In this document: positions 10,480 through 18,873 of the stretch, piece after piece | How positions within the stretch are numbered: position 1 is the stretch's first letter | How the letters are laid out: the number at the start of each line of letters is the position of its first letter | From: Bacteroides stercorirosoris | Lineage (GTDB): Bacteria > Bacteroidota > Bacteroidia > Bacteroidales > Bacteroidaceae | Direction: 5' to 3' | Length of the DNA: 64,000 nt | NCBI RefSeq assembly: GCF_900142015.1 | Contig: NZ_FQZN01000001.1 | Coordinates: 1 to 64,000 of the forward strand | Program-made: the position numbers and the translations under genes | The notes under the pieces: generated by a model | Told to the model about the DNA's origin: nothing | Seen by the model: only the letters and a program-made list of their open reading frames with translations | The model's database searches: none

Positions 10480-10567
10480 TAAGTAGTAACCCTTTTATCG
10501 ATAAGTAGTAACCATACCACCTATAAGTAGTAACCTTTTCACCCGTAAGTAGTAACCCTTTTCTGCA
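10480..10567 (+). repeat. Four-unit direct repeat array, exact 22-base period
   Basis: The 12-base core TAAGTAGTAACC occurs without a mismatch at 10480, 10502, 10524 and 10546, exactly 22 bases apart. Each core is followed by a 10-base variable, pyrimidine-rich segment (CTTTTATCGA, ATACCACCTA, TTTTCACCCG, CTTTTCTGCA). A weak fifth unit (TAAACAGCTTTC) falls in phase at 10568. A period of about two helical turns would place all cores on one DNA face, as in iteron or multi-operator binding sites. The function is unknown. The units are too short and the variable parts too small for a CRISPR array. Confidence 0.85.
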
Positions 10568-10644
10568 TAAACAGCTTTCAAACATGCAATAGTATGCAAA
10601 AATAGCACATATCTATCCCCTACTTATGCACCGAACATTCCAGA

Positions 10645-10773
10645 ATGAAGATTTATAAATTAACGCATGATAGAGAAAATGACGATATGCCATCACTTCG
10701 AAGCGACAAAGAGGCTATTTACTATCAATTAAACAAACTGCAAATTCATAGAGTTATCGAATATACTCGATAA
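10645..10773 (+). CDS. Possible 42-residue small protein ending in the palindrome
   Basis: An ATG at 10645 opens a frame of 42 codons closing with TAA at 10771-10773. The product is hydrophilic and highly charged, beginning MKIYKLTHDRENDDMPS and ending LNKLQIHRVIEYTR. Its last seven codons are inside the left arm of the large palindrome. No family was recognised, and no clear ribosome binding site or promoter precedes it. It could be a real small protein, a fragment of a decayed gene, or chance. Confidence 0.25.
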   Translation: MKIYKLTHDRENDDMPSLRSDKEAIYYQLNKLQIHRVIEYTR

Positions 10774-10808
10774 AATACGCATGTTTTTATCGAGTATATT
10801 CGATAACT
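10752..10808. repeat. Perfect inverted repeat, 24-base arms, 9-base loop
   Basis: The left arm 10752-10775 and right arm 10785-10808 are exact reverse complements around a 9-base centre (10776-10784). Each arm is itself a near-palindrome of the form TATCGA-N6-TCGATA, so the element offers two identical dyad sites in opposite orientation about 33 bases apart. The right arm ends five bases before the -7 box of the Nudix gene and covers the place where the -33 contact should be. This is what a repressor operator would look like; a cruciform or terminator for the small upstream ORF is an alternative. Confidence 0.85.
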
Positions 10809-10813
10809 ATTCG

Positions 10814-10821
10814 TATATTTG
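10814..10821 (+). promoter_or_regulatory. -7 box of the Nudix hydrolase gene
   Basis: TATATTTG matches TAnnTTTG exactly and lies 88 bases before the Nudix start codon. No TTG box is visible at the usual distance; that position is occupied by the right arm of the large palindrome. Confidence 0.6.
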
Positions 10822-10908
10822 CTTGTTACCAATTACAAAAAGAGAAATAAACCAAATTAACGATCAAGTTAGCAAGATAGAAGATTCAAACCCAATATTC
10901 AATCATTT

Positions 10909-11436
10909 ATGGAACATCCCCTATCCCAATTCAAATACTGCCCCAAGTGTGGCTCCGTACATTTTGACATAAACAACGAAAAGTCCAAACGCTGCGCCGA
11001 CTGCGGATTTGTCTATTACTTCAACCCGTCTGCCGCCACCGTAGCATTGATTATGAACGAACGGAACGAACTGCTGGTATGCCGCCGTGCCAAAGACCCC
11101 GCCAAAGGAACACTGGACCTGCCCGGTGGTTTCATCGATATGGCGGAAACCGGAGAAGAAGGAGTAACACGCGAAGTAAAGGAAGAAACAGGAATGGAAG
11201 TGACAAAGGCGAAATATCTCTTTTCCTTACCTAATATATATGTGTATTCCGGTTTTACCGTACACACACTGGATCTGTTTTTCCGTTGCTCAGTCGCCGA
11301 CACCCTGCATTACAAAGCCATGGATGACGCGGCAGATGTTTTTTTCCTGCCACTAAAAGACATACATACAGAAGATTTCGGATTGGGGTCTATCCGGAAA
11401 GGATTAGAAATATTCCTGAAAGAAAGGGGCGAATAA
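10909..11436 (+). CDS. Nudix hydrolase with N-terminal zinc ribbon
   Basis: This 175-residue protein has an N-terminal zinc ribbon (C11-P-K-C14 and C29-A-D-C32) followed by a Nudix domain. The Nudix box (GX5EX7REUXEEXGU) is complete at residues 74-96, with REVKEETGM at its end. Nudix enzymes hydrolyse nucleoside diphosphates linked to another group, and the zinc ribbon plus Nudix layout resembles the NADH pyrophosphatase (NudC) type. The residues after the Nudix box do not let me name the substrate, so NADH, ADP-ribose or another NDP-X are all possible. It is monocistronic, with its own -7 box behind an unusual palindrome, which suggests specific regulation. It is probably cytoplasmic; there is no signal peptide. 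Confidence 0.85.
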   Translation: MEHPLSQFKYCPKCGSVHFDINNEKSKRCADCGFVYYFNPSAATVALIMNERNELLVCRRAKDPAKGTLDLPGGFIDMAETGEEGVTREVKEETGMEVTKAKYLFSLPNIYVYSGFTVHTLDLFFRCSVADTLHYKAMDDAADVFFLPLKDIHTEDFGLGSIRKGLEIFLKERGE

Positions 11437-11503
11437 TCATTCACCGGACATCCCTATATCCTAAAAAAGCCAAACAGGTGTAACAAATTCGACTTAAAAC
11501 CCG

Positions 11504-11511
11504 TACTTTTG
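11504..11511 (+). promoter_or_regulatory. -7 box of the TPR protein gene
   Basis: TACTTTTG fits TAnnTTTG and lies 17 bases before the start codon at 11529, giving a very short leader. No clear -33 box was found. Confidence 0.5.
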
Positions 11512-11528
11512 TAAAAACGCGTTGTATC

Positions 11529-14500
11529 ATGAAGAATAAACTCTCCCGAATACTATGCACAGCCCTCTGCTGTGCACCTTTGCTCGCAACGGCACAGACC
11601 AGCGAGAAAATCACTTCCCCCCAACGGCTTTATCAGGAAGGGCAATCACTGTTCCAACAAAAAGCGTATGCCGCAGCCATCCCGCCGCTGCAAGCATTCA
11701 TACGCCAAACAGACGCAGAAGGGAAACCGCTGCCTGCCGCAGGCGAACGGATGGAAGCGGAATATATGCTGGTGTGCGCCGCCTATGAATTGAAAGACGG
11801 CAAAAGTATAGACAAGTTACAGTCCTATCTGGACGAATATCCCGATACTCCTTACGCCAACCGCATTTATGCACTCATGGCCTCCGTATATTTTTTCGAA
11901 GAAAACTATGACGCAGCCATGGCTATGTTCAATGCTGCCCGCCTCGACCTGTTGGGAAATGAGGAGCGCGACGACATGACATACCGCCTCGCCACCTGCT
12001 ACTTAAAGACAGGTAATGTGAAGGAAGCCGCCATATGGTTTGAAACCCTCCGCAGCACCAGTAAGAAATATGCCGCTGACTGTACCTACTATATTTCCTA
12101 TATCCGCTATACACAACAACGCTATGACGATGCACTGACCGGGTTCCTGTCCTTGCAGGACAACGGGAAGTACAAAGAATTAGTCCCTTACTACATCGCC
12201 GAAATCTATCTGATTAAAAAGAATTACGACAAGGCGGAAATCGTGGCACAGAACTTTCTGTCAGCCTATCCCGACGGTCATTCTTACAGAGCTACGGCAG
12301 AGATGAACCGCATACTCGGCACGGCAGAGTACCACTTCGGAAAATACCATGAGGCCATGAAGTCTTTTGAAACATATCTGGAACATAATGGCGAACCCAC
12401 CCCCAGAAGAGACGCCCTTTACATGCTGGGACTTTCGTACTACAATTGCGGAGTGTTCTCCAAAGCAGCCAACACCCTCGGCGAAGTAACCGCCGAAAAC
12501 GATGCTCTCTCGCAGAACGCTTATCTTCACATGGGTTTGTCCTATCTGCAAATGTCGGACAAGAACAAAGCGCGTATGGCATTCGAGCAGGCCGCTGCAT
12601 CCAATGCCGATATGCAAATCAAAGAGCAGGCCGCCTACAATTATGCCCTTTGCATTCACGAAACTTCCTATTCCGCCTTTGGTGAATCCGTTACCGTTTT
12701 CGAAAAGTTCCTCAACGAATTCCCAAGTTCGCAATATGTGGATAAAGTAAGCAGCTATCTGGTAGAGGTATATATGAACACCCGCAGTTACGAAGCTGCC
12801 CTGAAATCTATCGAACGCATCGCCCATCCAAGTGCCGCCATTCTCGAAGCAAAACAGAAGATCCTGTTCCACCTTGGTACACAGTCTTTCGCAAATGCGC
12901 AATTCCAGGAAGCTATCGGCTACTTCAACCAGTCAGTCGCCCTAGGACAATACAACCTGCAAACCAAAGCTGACGCCATCTACTGGCGGGGTGAATCTTA
13001 TTACCGCCTGAACCGGATGCAGGAAGCCGCCGCCAATTTCAGCGAATACCTGAACCTCACTCCGGACAGAAATACGGAAACTTATGCGCTGGCATACTAT
13101 AACCTGGCATATATCGCTTTCCATGAGAAAGATTATACCCTCGCCCAAAACCGTTTCCTGAAATTCACGCAACTGGAAAAAGGAGAAAATCCCACCGCAC
13201 TTGCCGACGCTTACAACCGCATAGGCGACTGCCACTTGCACGTGCGCCGCTTCGATGAAGCCAAACAATACTACACCAAAGCAGAAAGCATGGGAACCCC
13301 TGCAGGAGATTATTCCTTCTACCAGTTGGCTTTGGTTGCTGGTCTTCAGAAGGATTACGACGGAAAAGTGGCCTTACTCAACCGTCTGGCAGGCAAATAC
13401 CCGACTTCACCTTATGCCGTGAATGCCCTTTACGAAAAAGGACGTTCGTATGTGCAGACCAACAACAGCCGCCAGGCGATAGCAACATTTAAAGAGTTGC
13501 TGGAGAAATATCCGGAAAGTCCGGTCAGCCGCAAAGCTGCCGCCGAAATCGGTTTGCTCTACTATCAGAATGACGAGTACGACCGTGCAATAGACGCTTA
13601 TAAACATGTCGTAACCCAATATCCGGGCAGTGAAGAAGCCCGCCTCGCCATGCGCGACCTGAAATCTATTTATGTAGACGCCAACCGCGTGGATGAATTC
13701 GCCTCTCTGGCAGCCAAGATGCCGGGTGAAATTCGCTTCGACGCCAGCGAGCAAGACTCTCTGACGTATATCGCCGCCGAAAAAGTATATATGAAGGGAG
13801 ACATCGCACCTGCCCAATCAAGTTTCGCACGTTATCTACAAAGTTTCCCCAACGGTGCTTTCAGCCTGAACGCACATTATTACCTCTGCATCATCGGCAA
13901 AGAGCAGAAAGACGAAGCAGCTGTACTGGAACATGCCGGCAAACTTTTGGAATATCCCGACAATCCTTACTCGCAGGAAGCGCTCATCGCCCGTGCGGAA
14001 ATCCTGTTCAACCGCAAGCAATACGACCAGGCTCTTGCTGACTACAAACAGTTGAAAGCCAAAGCAACAACCGCCGAACGCCGCCAACTTGCAGCAACAG
14101 GTATGCTGCGCAGTGCCGCCTTGATGCAGGATGAGATAGAAACAATCGCTGCCGCCACAGACTTGCTTGCCGAAGCCAAACTGCCCCCGGAGCTCCGCAA
14201 CGAAGCCCTTTATTTCCGTGGAAAAGCCTACCTGAACCAACGTGCCGACAAAAAAGCGATGAACGACCTTCAGACATTGGCGAAAGATACCCGTACTCTT
14301 TATGGGGCTGAAGCTAAATACCTGGTTGCCCAACAACTGTATAACGCGAAAGACTATGCCGCCGCCGAAAAGGAAATACTCAATTTCATCGAGCAGAGTA
14401 CGCCGCACGCCTACTGGCTGGCACGCAGCTTCATCCTCCTGTCTGATGTGTATGTAGCGATGGATAAGAAACTGGATGCCCGCCAATATCTATTGAGCCT

Positions 14501-14570
14501 GCAACAGAATTATCATGCTGATGATGACATCGAACAGATGATTAATGAAAGACTGGAAAAACTGAAGTGA
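11529..14570 (+). CDS. Exported tetratricopeptide-repeat protein
   Basis: This 1013-residue protein has a signal peptide (MKNKLSRILCTALCCAPLLATAQ, cleavage near 23). Almost the entire remainder consists of TPR-type helical repeats. Typical units are LYQEGQSLFQQKAYAAAIPPL near the start, YNRIGDCHLHVRRFDEAKQYY in the middle and LLYYQNDEYDRAIDAYKHVV later, with YP.SP linkers of the outer-membrane lipoprotein/Tol-Pal type. TPR proteins are protein-interaction scaffolds. The 47-base gap to an outer-membrane barrel gene suggests one operon and a joint role at the periplasmic face of the outer membrane. No catalytic domain is visible. The link between the two products is inferred from gene order only. 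Confidence 0.8.
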   Translation: MKNKLSRILCTALCCAPLLATAQTSEKITSPQRLYQEGQSLFQQKAYAAAIPPLQAFIRQTDAEGKPLPAAGERMEAEYMLVCAAYELKDGKSIDKLQSYLDEYPDTPYANRIYALMASVYFFEENYDAAMAMFNAARLDLLGNEERDDMTYRLATCYLKTGNVKEAAIWFETLRSTSKKYAADCTYYISYIRYTQQRYDDALTGFLSLQDNGKYKELVPYYIAEIYLIKKNYDKAEIVAQNFLSAYPDGHSYRATAEMNRILGTAEYHFGKYHEAMKSFETYLEHNGEPTPRRDALYMLGLSYYNCGVFSKAANTLGEVTAENDALSQNAYLHMGLSYLQMSDKNKARMAFEQAAASNADMQIKEQAAYNYALCIHETSYSAFGESVTVFEKFLNEFPSSQYVDKVSSYLVEVYMNTRSYEAALKSIERIAHPSAAILEAKQKILFHLGTQSFANAQFQEAIGYFNQSVALGQYNLQTKADAIYWRGESYYRLNRMQEAAANFSEYLNLTPDRNTETYALAYYNLAYIAFHEKDYTLAQNRFLKFTQLEKGENPTALADAYNRIGDCHLHVRRFDEAKQYYTKAESMGTPAGDYSFYQLALVAGLQKDYDGKVALLNRLAGKYPTSPYAVNALYEKGRSYVQTNNSRQAIATFKELLEKYPESPVSRKAAAEIGLLYYQNDEYDRAIDAYKHVVTQYPGSEEARLAMRDLKSIYVDANRVDEFASLAAKMPGEIRFDASEQDSLTYIAAEKVYMKGDIAPAQSSFARYLQSFPNGAFSLNAHYYLCIIGKEQKDEAAVLEHAGKLLEYPDNPYSQEALIARAEILFNRKQYDQALADYKQLKAKATTAERRQLAATGMLRSAALMQDEIETIAAATDLLAEAKLPPELRNEALYFRGKAYLNQRADKKAMNDLQTLAKDTRTLYGAEAKYLVAQQLYNAKDYAAAEKEILNFIEQSTPHAYWLARSFILLSDVYVAMDKKLDARQYLLSLQQNYHADDDIEQMINERLEKLK

Positions 14571-14572
14571 GA

Positions 14573-14608
14573 AAAGTAGGTTAGTAGTAAGTAGTTAGTA
14601 GAAAGTAG
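14573..14608 (+). repeat. Heptad-period intergenic sequence
   Basis: The gap between the TPR and barrel genes is built mostly of 7-base units: AAAGTAG (14573), then after one extra base TTAGTAG, TAAGTAG, TTAGTAG and AAAGTAG (14581-14608). The same 7-base period, with different sequence, fills the gap at 24000-24074. The origin is unknown; replication slippage with drift is the simplest explanation. Confidence 0.7.
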
Positions 14609-14617
14609 AATAGCTAT

Positions 14618-16270
14618 ATGAAGAAAATACAATGTATATTCGGGACGTTGGCACTCATAGCCTTCCCGACCTGGGTACAAGCCCAAACGCAAGCTAAAGA
14701 TACTACCCTGAGCCGTACGGTTGTGGTAGAACAAGAATATAACCCGGACATCATGGATGCTTCCAAAGTAAACGTGTTGCCCAAAGTGACACCGCCGACA
14801 GTCAGCAAAAAGACTGTAGAATATGACGCCACCCTTGTGCCGGCAGGAAACATCCCTGCAAGCACCATGCAAGCCTATACAGGAGCGGAAAGCCAGGATA
14901 AGGCGCAACGCGGATATGCCCGGCTGGGATATGGTAATTACGGTAATCTGGATGCCCGCGCCAATTATCTGTTCGTCCTGCCCAACAGTGACAAACTGAA
15001 TCTTAATTTCCACATGAACGGCATGGATGGAAAGCTGGACATCCCCGACGCCAAAAAATGGGATGCGCGCTATTATCGTACACACATCGGTATGGACTAT
15101 GTACATGCTTTCCGGAAAGTGGATTTGAATGTAGCCGGCAACTTCGGAGTAAGCAACTTCAACTTCCTGCCTGAAAGTATAAATAGCAAGCAGAAATTTT
15201 TGTCGGGCGACGTACACTTCGGAGTAAAATCGACAAGTGACGAATTACCTCTTCAATTTCATGCCGAAACCAATCTGATGTTCTACGAACGCCAGCACGA
15301 TTTTCAATACGAGAATGCACAGGAAGCAATGGTACGGACAAAAGCCGGTGCAAGAGGCTCCATCTCCGAAGAACAATTTGTAGGGGTAGACCTGGCAATG
15401 GACAATGTGTTCTACAAAAACAACAAATTCAATGATTACACATCAGTGGAACTAAACCCCTATTACCTATATCAGAATGACGACTGGAAAATCCGCCTCG
15501 GTGCCCATGTAGACTTTGCTTTCGGATTTGGCAAGAAGTTCCGGGTGGCACCTGACGTAACTGCCCAATACGTCTTCTCCGACAGTTATATACTCTACGC
15601 CCAGGCTACAGGCGGACGGCGGGCGAATGATTTCCGCAGACTGGAAATAATTTCCCCTTACGGTCAGACCGAAACACAATTAGATGCTACTTATGAGCAG
15701 TTGAATGCGGCCCTCGGTTTCAAGACCAGCCCCGTAACAGGCTTGTGGTTCAACCTCTATGGCGGATATCAAGACCTGAAAAGTGCAATAGCCCCTGTCG
15801 GAACTACAGTTATTAATAATTATGTAAGTAGCTACGACTACCTCGATCTGATGCAAGGGAATATGCACAATATATATGCAGGTGCCGAAGTCAGTTACAG
15901 TTACAAAGATATTATCTCTTTTTCTGTTTCAGGCATTTATCGTGACTGGAAGACAGCGAAAACAGAGAATAGTAGCGAAGAATGCCTACTTGTCTATATG
16001 CCCTCTTTCGAGGCAAATATAAAAGCGGACATCCGCCCCATCCCATCGGTTCTGATTAATTTCGGTTATCAGCACGCCACCCGCGAAAAAGTGGAAGACA
16101 CACGTGTAGACCCTGTCGGGAATCTATATCTTGGTGGCAGCTACGAAGTCTTTAAAGGCATATCTATTTATGTCCGCACAAACAATTTATTGAACAAAGA
16201 CTATCAATATTATTGGGGATATCCCACAGAAGGTATCAATTTCATGGGTGGAGTGAGTTTTCGTTTTTAA
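14618..16270 (+). CDS. Outer-membrane beta-barrel protein (TonB-receptor-like)
   Basis: The product has 550 residues and a signal peptide (MKKIQCIFGTLALIAFPTWVQA). After a short N-terminal segment (VVVEQEYNPDIMDASKVNVLPK), nearly all of the protein shows alternating amphipathic strands with aromatic girdles (for example GYARLGYGNYGNLDARANYLF). It ends with an aromatic residue (GGVSFRF), the C-terminal signature for BAM-inserted barrels. There is a region similar to the C-terminal barrel of TonB-dependent receptors (SYEVFKGISIYVRTNNLLNKDY), but no obvious plug domain, and it is shorter than most full receptors. Co-location with the TPR protein suggests a paired periplasmic scaffold and barrel. 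The substrate is unknown. Confidence 0.75.
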   Translation: MKKIQCIFGTLALIAFPTWVQAQTQAKDTTLSRTVVVEQEYNPDIMDASKVNVLPKVTPPTVSKKTVEYDATLVPAGNIPASTMQAYTGAESQDKAQRGYARLGYGNYGNLDARANYLFVLPNSDKLNLNFHMNGMDGKLDIPDAKKWDARYYRTHIGMDYVHAFRKVDLNVAGNFGVSNFNFLPESINSKQKFLSGDVHFGVKSTSDELPLQFHAETNLMFYERQHDFQYENAQEAMVRTKAGARGSISEEQFVGVDLAMDNVFYKNNKFNDYTSVELNPYYLYQNDDWKIRLGAHVDFAFGFGKKFRVAPDVTAQYVFSDSYILYAQATGGRRANDFRRLEIISPYGQTETQLDATYEQLNAALGFKTSPVTGLWFNLYGGYQDLKSAIAPVGTTVINNYVSSYDYLDLMQGNMHNIYAGAEVSYSYKDIISFSVSGIYRDWKTAKTENSSEECLLVYMPSFEANIKADIRPIPSVLINFGYQHATREKVEDTRVDPVGNLYLGGSYEVFKGISIYVRTNNLLNKDYQYYWGYPTEGINFMGGVSFRF

Positions 16271-16354
16271 CAAACAGGGAGGCAAAAAAAGTCATTTTTA
16301 CTAAAAAAGAATATATTCTCCACATATTATAAGGTGGAAACAATTGTTTTTTTC

Positions 16355-16362
16355 TACTTTTG
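16355..16362 (+). promoter_or_regulatory. -7 box of topA
   Basis: TACTTTTG matches TAnnTTTG 42 bases before the topA start at 16405. An upstream in-frame ATG at 16360 lies inside this box, so translation from it is unlikely. Confidence 0.55.
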
Positions 16363-16404
16363 CGGGCGAATTCAGTGGCAGGAGTCACTATAAAACAGAA
16401 ATTT

Positions 16405-18762
16405 ATGCCAAAAAACCTTGTCATTGTCGAATCACCGGCAAAAGCAAAAACAATTGAGAAGTTCTTGGGGAAAGATTATAAAGTCCTTTCCAGTTACGGA
16501 CACATACGCGATTTGAAGAAAAAAGAATTCAGTATTGACGTCGAAAAGAACTTCGAACCGGACTATGAAATTCCGGAAGATAAAAAAGCGCTGGTAAAGA
16601 CACTGAAATCTGAAGCAAAAGAAGCTGATACCATTTGGTTGGCTTCCGATGAGGACCGCGAGGGAGAAGCCATCGCGTGGCACTTATATGAAGTACTGAA
16701 ACTGGAACCGGAACACACCAAACGTATCGTATTCCACGAAATTACCAAAACCGCTATTCTGAAAGCTATCGAGCAGCCGCGAAATATCGACACCAACCTC
16801 GTCAATGCACAGCAGGCACGCCGTATCCTCGACCGCATTGTAGGTTTCGAGTTATCACCCGTATTATGGAAGAAAGTAAAACCTGCACTCTCCGCCGGAC
16901 GTGTGCAATCGGTAGCCGTACGCCTCATTGTAGAGCGCGAACGTGAAATACATGCTTTCCAAAGCGAGGCTTCCTATCGGATTACTGCCATATTCCTCGT
17001 TCCCGATGCCGACGGCAAACTGGTAGAGATGAAAGCGGAACTTGCACACCGGCTCAAAACTAAAGCGGAAGCCCGGAAATTACTGGACAGTTGCCAGTCG
17101 GCCATATTCACCATTGAAGATATTACGACGCGCCCGGTAAAGAAAAGCCCGGCCGCACCGTTCACCACCTCTACCCTGCAACAGGAAGCTGCACGTAAAC
17201 TCGGTTTCACCGTAGCGCAAACCATGATGGTGGCTCAGCGGCTATATGAATCAGGACGCATCACTTATATGCGTACCGACTCTGTGAATTTGTCAGAATA
17301 CGCCATCAATGGCAGCAAAGAAGCCATTGCCAATATGATGGGGGATAAATATGTACATCCGCGCCACTTCAGCACTAAAACCAAAGGAGCACAGGAAGCA
17401 CATGAGGCCATCCGCCCCACCTACATGGAGAATGCACAGATAGAAGGCAGTGCACAGGAAAAGAAACTGTACGACCTGATATGGAAGCGTACCATCGCTT
17501 CGCAAATGGCAGATGCCGAACTGGAAAAGACAACCGCAACCATCAGCATCAGCAATGCGTCCGAGACTTTCAGCGCTGCCGGAGAAGTCGTTAAATTCGA
17601 CGGTTTCCTGCGTGTCTACAGAGAATCTTACGACGATGATGTAGAGCAGGAAGATGAAAGCAACCTGTTGCCTCCACTGAAGAAAGGTCAGAAATTGCAG
17701 TACCAGAACATCACTGCCACCGAACGTTTCACGCAACACCCACCCCGCTATACGGAAGCAAGTCTGGTGCGTAAACTGGAAGAACTGGGCATTGGCCGCC
17801 CTTCCACTTATGCGCCCACCATTTCTACCATCCAGCAACGCGAGTACGTAGAAAAAGGCGACAAGACCGGAGAGGAACGTTCCTACAACATAATTACGCT
17901 GAAAAAGGATAAAATCACAGATGATACCCGCACCGAGATCACCGGAGCCGAAAAAGCGAAGTTGCTGCCTACGGACACAGGTACAGTGGTTACCGACTTC
18001 CTGATACAGTACTTCCCCAGCATCATGGATTATAACTTTACGGCAAGCGTAGAAAAGCAGTTCGACGAAATAGCTGAAGGTGAAACGAAATGGACAACTA
18101 TCATGAAGACGTTCTACAAAACGTTCCATCCGTCCGTAGAGAGCACCCTTGCTGCCAAGAATGCACATAAAACAGGAGAACGTTCATTAGGGAATGATCC
18201 CGTCAGCGGCAAGCCTGTTTCGGTAAAAATCGGACGTTTCGGCCCTGTGGTACAGATAGGAAGTGCTGAGGATGAAGAAAAGCCCCGCTTCTCTCCCTTG
18301 AAGAAAGGACAATCCATCGAAACAATCACTCTGGAAGAGGCTATGGAACTGTTCAAATTGCCCCGCACCCTCGGCGAGCACGAAGGTAAAACCGTCTCTG
18401 TCAATGCAGGACGTTTTGGTCCGTATATCTATTATGGCGGAACCTACACTTCACTCCCCAAAGGCGCAGACCCGATGGAGATTGAACTGGAAGAAGCTTT
18501 GGAACTGATAAAAGAAAAAGCGGAAGCGGAAGCCAAGAAGCACCTCAAGAAGTTCGAGGCAGAACCGGAACTGGAAATCATGAACGGAAGATACGGTCCT
18601 TACATTGCCTATAAAGGCAGCAATTACAAGATTCCGAAAGATATTGTTCCGGAAGATTTAAGCCTGGACGCTTGCATGGAGATTATCAAACTGCAAAGCG
18701 AGAAAGCTGCATCTGCTCCGGCAAAACCGAAGCGCGGAAAGTATGCTAAGAAAAAAGCATAA
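16405..18762 (+). CDS. topA: DNA topoisomerase I (type IA)
   Basis: TopA relaxes negatively supercoiled DNA by cutting one strand and passing the other. The 785-residue product starts MPKNLVIVESPAKAKT, the TOPRIM motif. The acidic triad region is LASDEDREGEAIAWHL, and the active-site tyrosine is Y288 in YMRTDS. The C-terminus has no obvious zinc-finger cysteines but carries at least three Toprim_C repeats (GRFGPVVQIG, GRFGPYIYYG, GRYGPYIAYKG) and a lysine-rich tail (KPKRGKYAKKKA). This is the usual form in Bacteroidetes. An in-frame ATG 15 codons upstream (16360) falls in the -7 promoter box, so 16405 is preferred. The gene converges with argS and ends at a strong two-way terminator. Confidence 0.95.
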   Translation: MPKNLVIVESPAKAKTIEKFLGKDYKVLSSYGHIRDLKKKEFSIDVEKNFEPDYEIPEDKKALVKTLKSEAKEADTIWLASDEDREGEAIAWHLYEVLKLEPEHTKRIVFHEITKTAILKAIEQPRNIDTNLVNAQQARRILDRIVGFELSPVLWKKVKPALSAGRVQSVAVRLIVEREREIHAFQSEASYRITAIFLVPDADGKLVEMKAELAHRLKTKAEARKLLDSCQSAIFTIEDITTRPVKKSPAAPFTTSTLQQEAARKLGFTVAQTMMVAQRLYESGRITYMRTDSVNLSEYAINGSKEAIANMMGDKYVHPRHFSTKTKGAQEAHEAIRPTYMENAQIEGSAQEKKLYDLIWKRTIASQMADAELEKTTATISISNASETFSAAGEVVKFDGFLRVYRESYDDDVEQEDESNLLPPLKKGQKLQYQNITATERFTQHPPRYTEASLVRKLEELGIGRPSTYAPTISTIQQREYVEKGDKTGEERSYNIITLKKDKITDDTRTEITGAEKAKLLPTDTGTVVTDFLIQYFPSIMDYNFTASVEKQFDEIAEGETKWTTIMKTFYKTFHPSVESTLAAKNAHKTGERSLGNDPVSGKPVSVKIGRFGPVVQIGSAEDEEKPRFSPLKKGQSIETITLEEAMELFKLPRTLGEHEGKTVSVNAGRFGPYIYYGGTYTSLPKGADPMEIELEEALELIKEKAEAEAKKHLKKFEAEPELEIMNGRYGPYIAYKGSNYKIPKDIVPEDLSLDACMEIIKLQSEKAASAPAKPKRGKYAKKKA

Positions 18763-18777
18763 AACCGATAAGAGTAT

Positions 18778-18829
18778 AAAAACAATCAGCCCCGGAATGA
18801 CGATGTCTATTCCGGGGCTGATTGTTTTT
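18778..18829. terminator. Bidirectional terminator between topA and argS
   Basis: This is a perfect 21-base hairpin (arms 18778-18798 and 18809-18829, 10-base loop) with a GGGGC-rich core flanked by A and T runs. It can terminate transcription in both directions. Confidence 0.9.
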
Positions 18830-18835
18830 ATATGC

Positions 18836-18855
18836 GGGCGAATAATTATTCGCCC
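18836..18855. repeat. 20-base perfect palindrome
   Basis: GGGCGAATAATTATTCGCCC is a perfect palindrome seven bases beyond the topA/argS terminator and 18 bases from the argS stop codon, followed by CTACA. Its form (GC ends, AT centre, next to a terminator) is that of dispersed repetitive palindromic elements. Copy number cannot be judged from one window. Confidence 0.8.
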
Positions 18856-18873
18856 CTACAAGCATAACGTTTT

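Larger units (their letters stand above)
10220..10908. other. Long non-coding interval with repeat array and palindrome
   Basis: About 690 bases separate the terminator of the surface-protein operon from the Nudix gene. From left to right it holds a featureless AT-rich part (10220-10479), a four-unit 22-base-period array (10480-10567), a possible small ORF (10645-10773), a large palindrome (10752-10808) and a -7 promoter box (10814-10821). These elements are listed separately. No RNA family was recognised. Confidence 0.6.

Noticed and set aside
10480..10567. CRISPR array
   Set aside because: Repeats of 12 bases with 10-base variable parts are too short, and no cas gene is near.
10781..10972. 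63-codon plus-strand frame over the Nudix promoter and start
   Set aside because: Overlaps the Nudix coding region in another frame and starts in the palindrome loop.
13836..15217. Several minus-strand frames over the TPR and barrel genes
   Set aside because: Shadows of long coding genes without independent support.
16360..16404. Longer N-terminus for topA
   Set aside because: The upstream ATG lies in the -7 promoter box, and the family start MPKNLVIVESPAKAKT fits 16405.
17293..18168. 291-codon minus-strand frame antisense to topA
   Set aside because: It lies fully inside topA, its product has no recognisable domain, and codon bias of topA leaves the opposite frame open.
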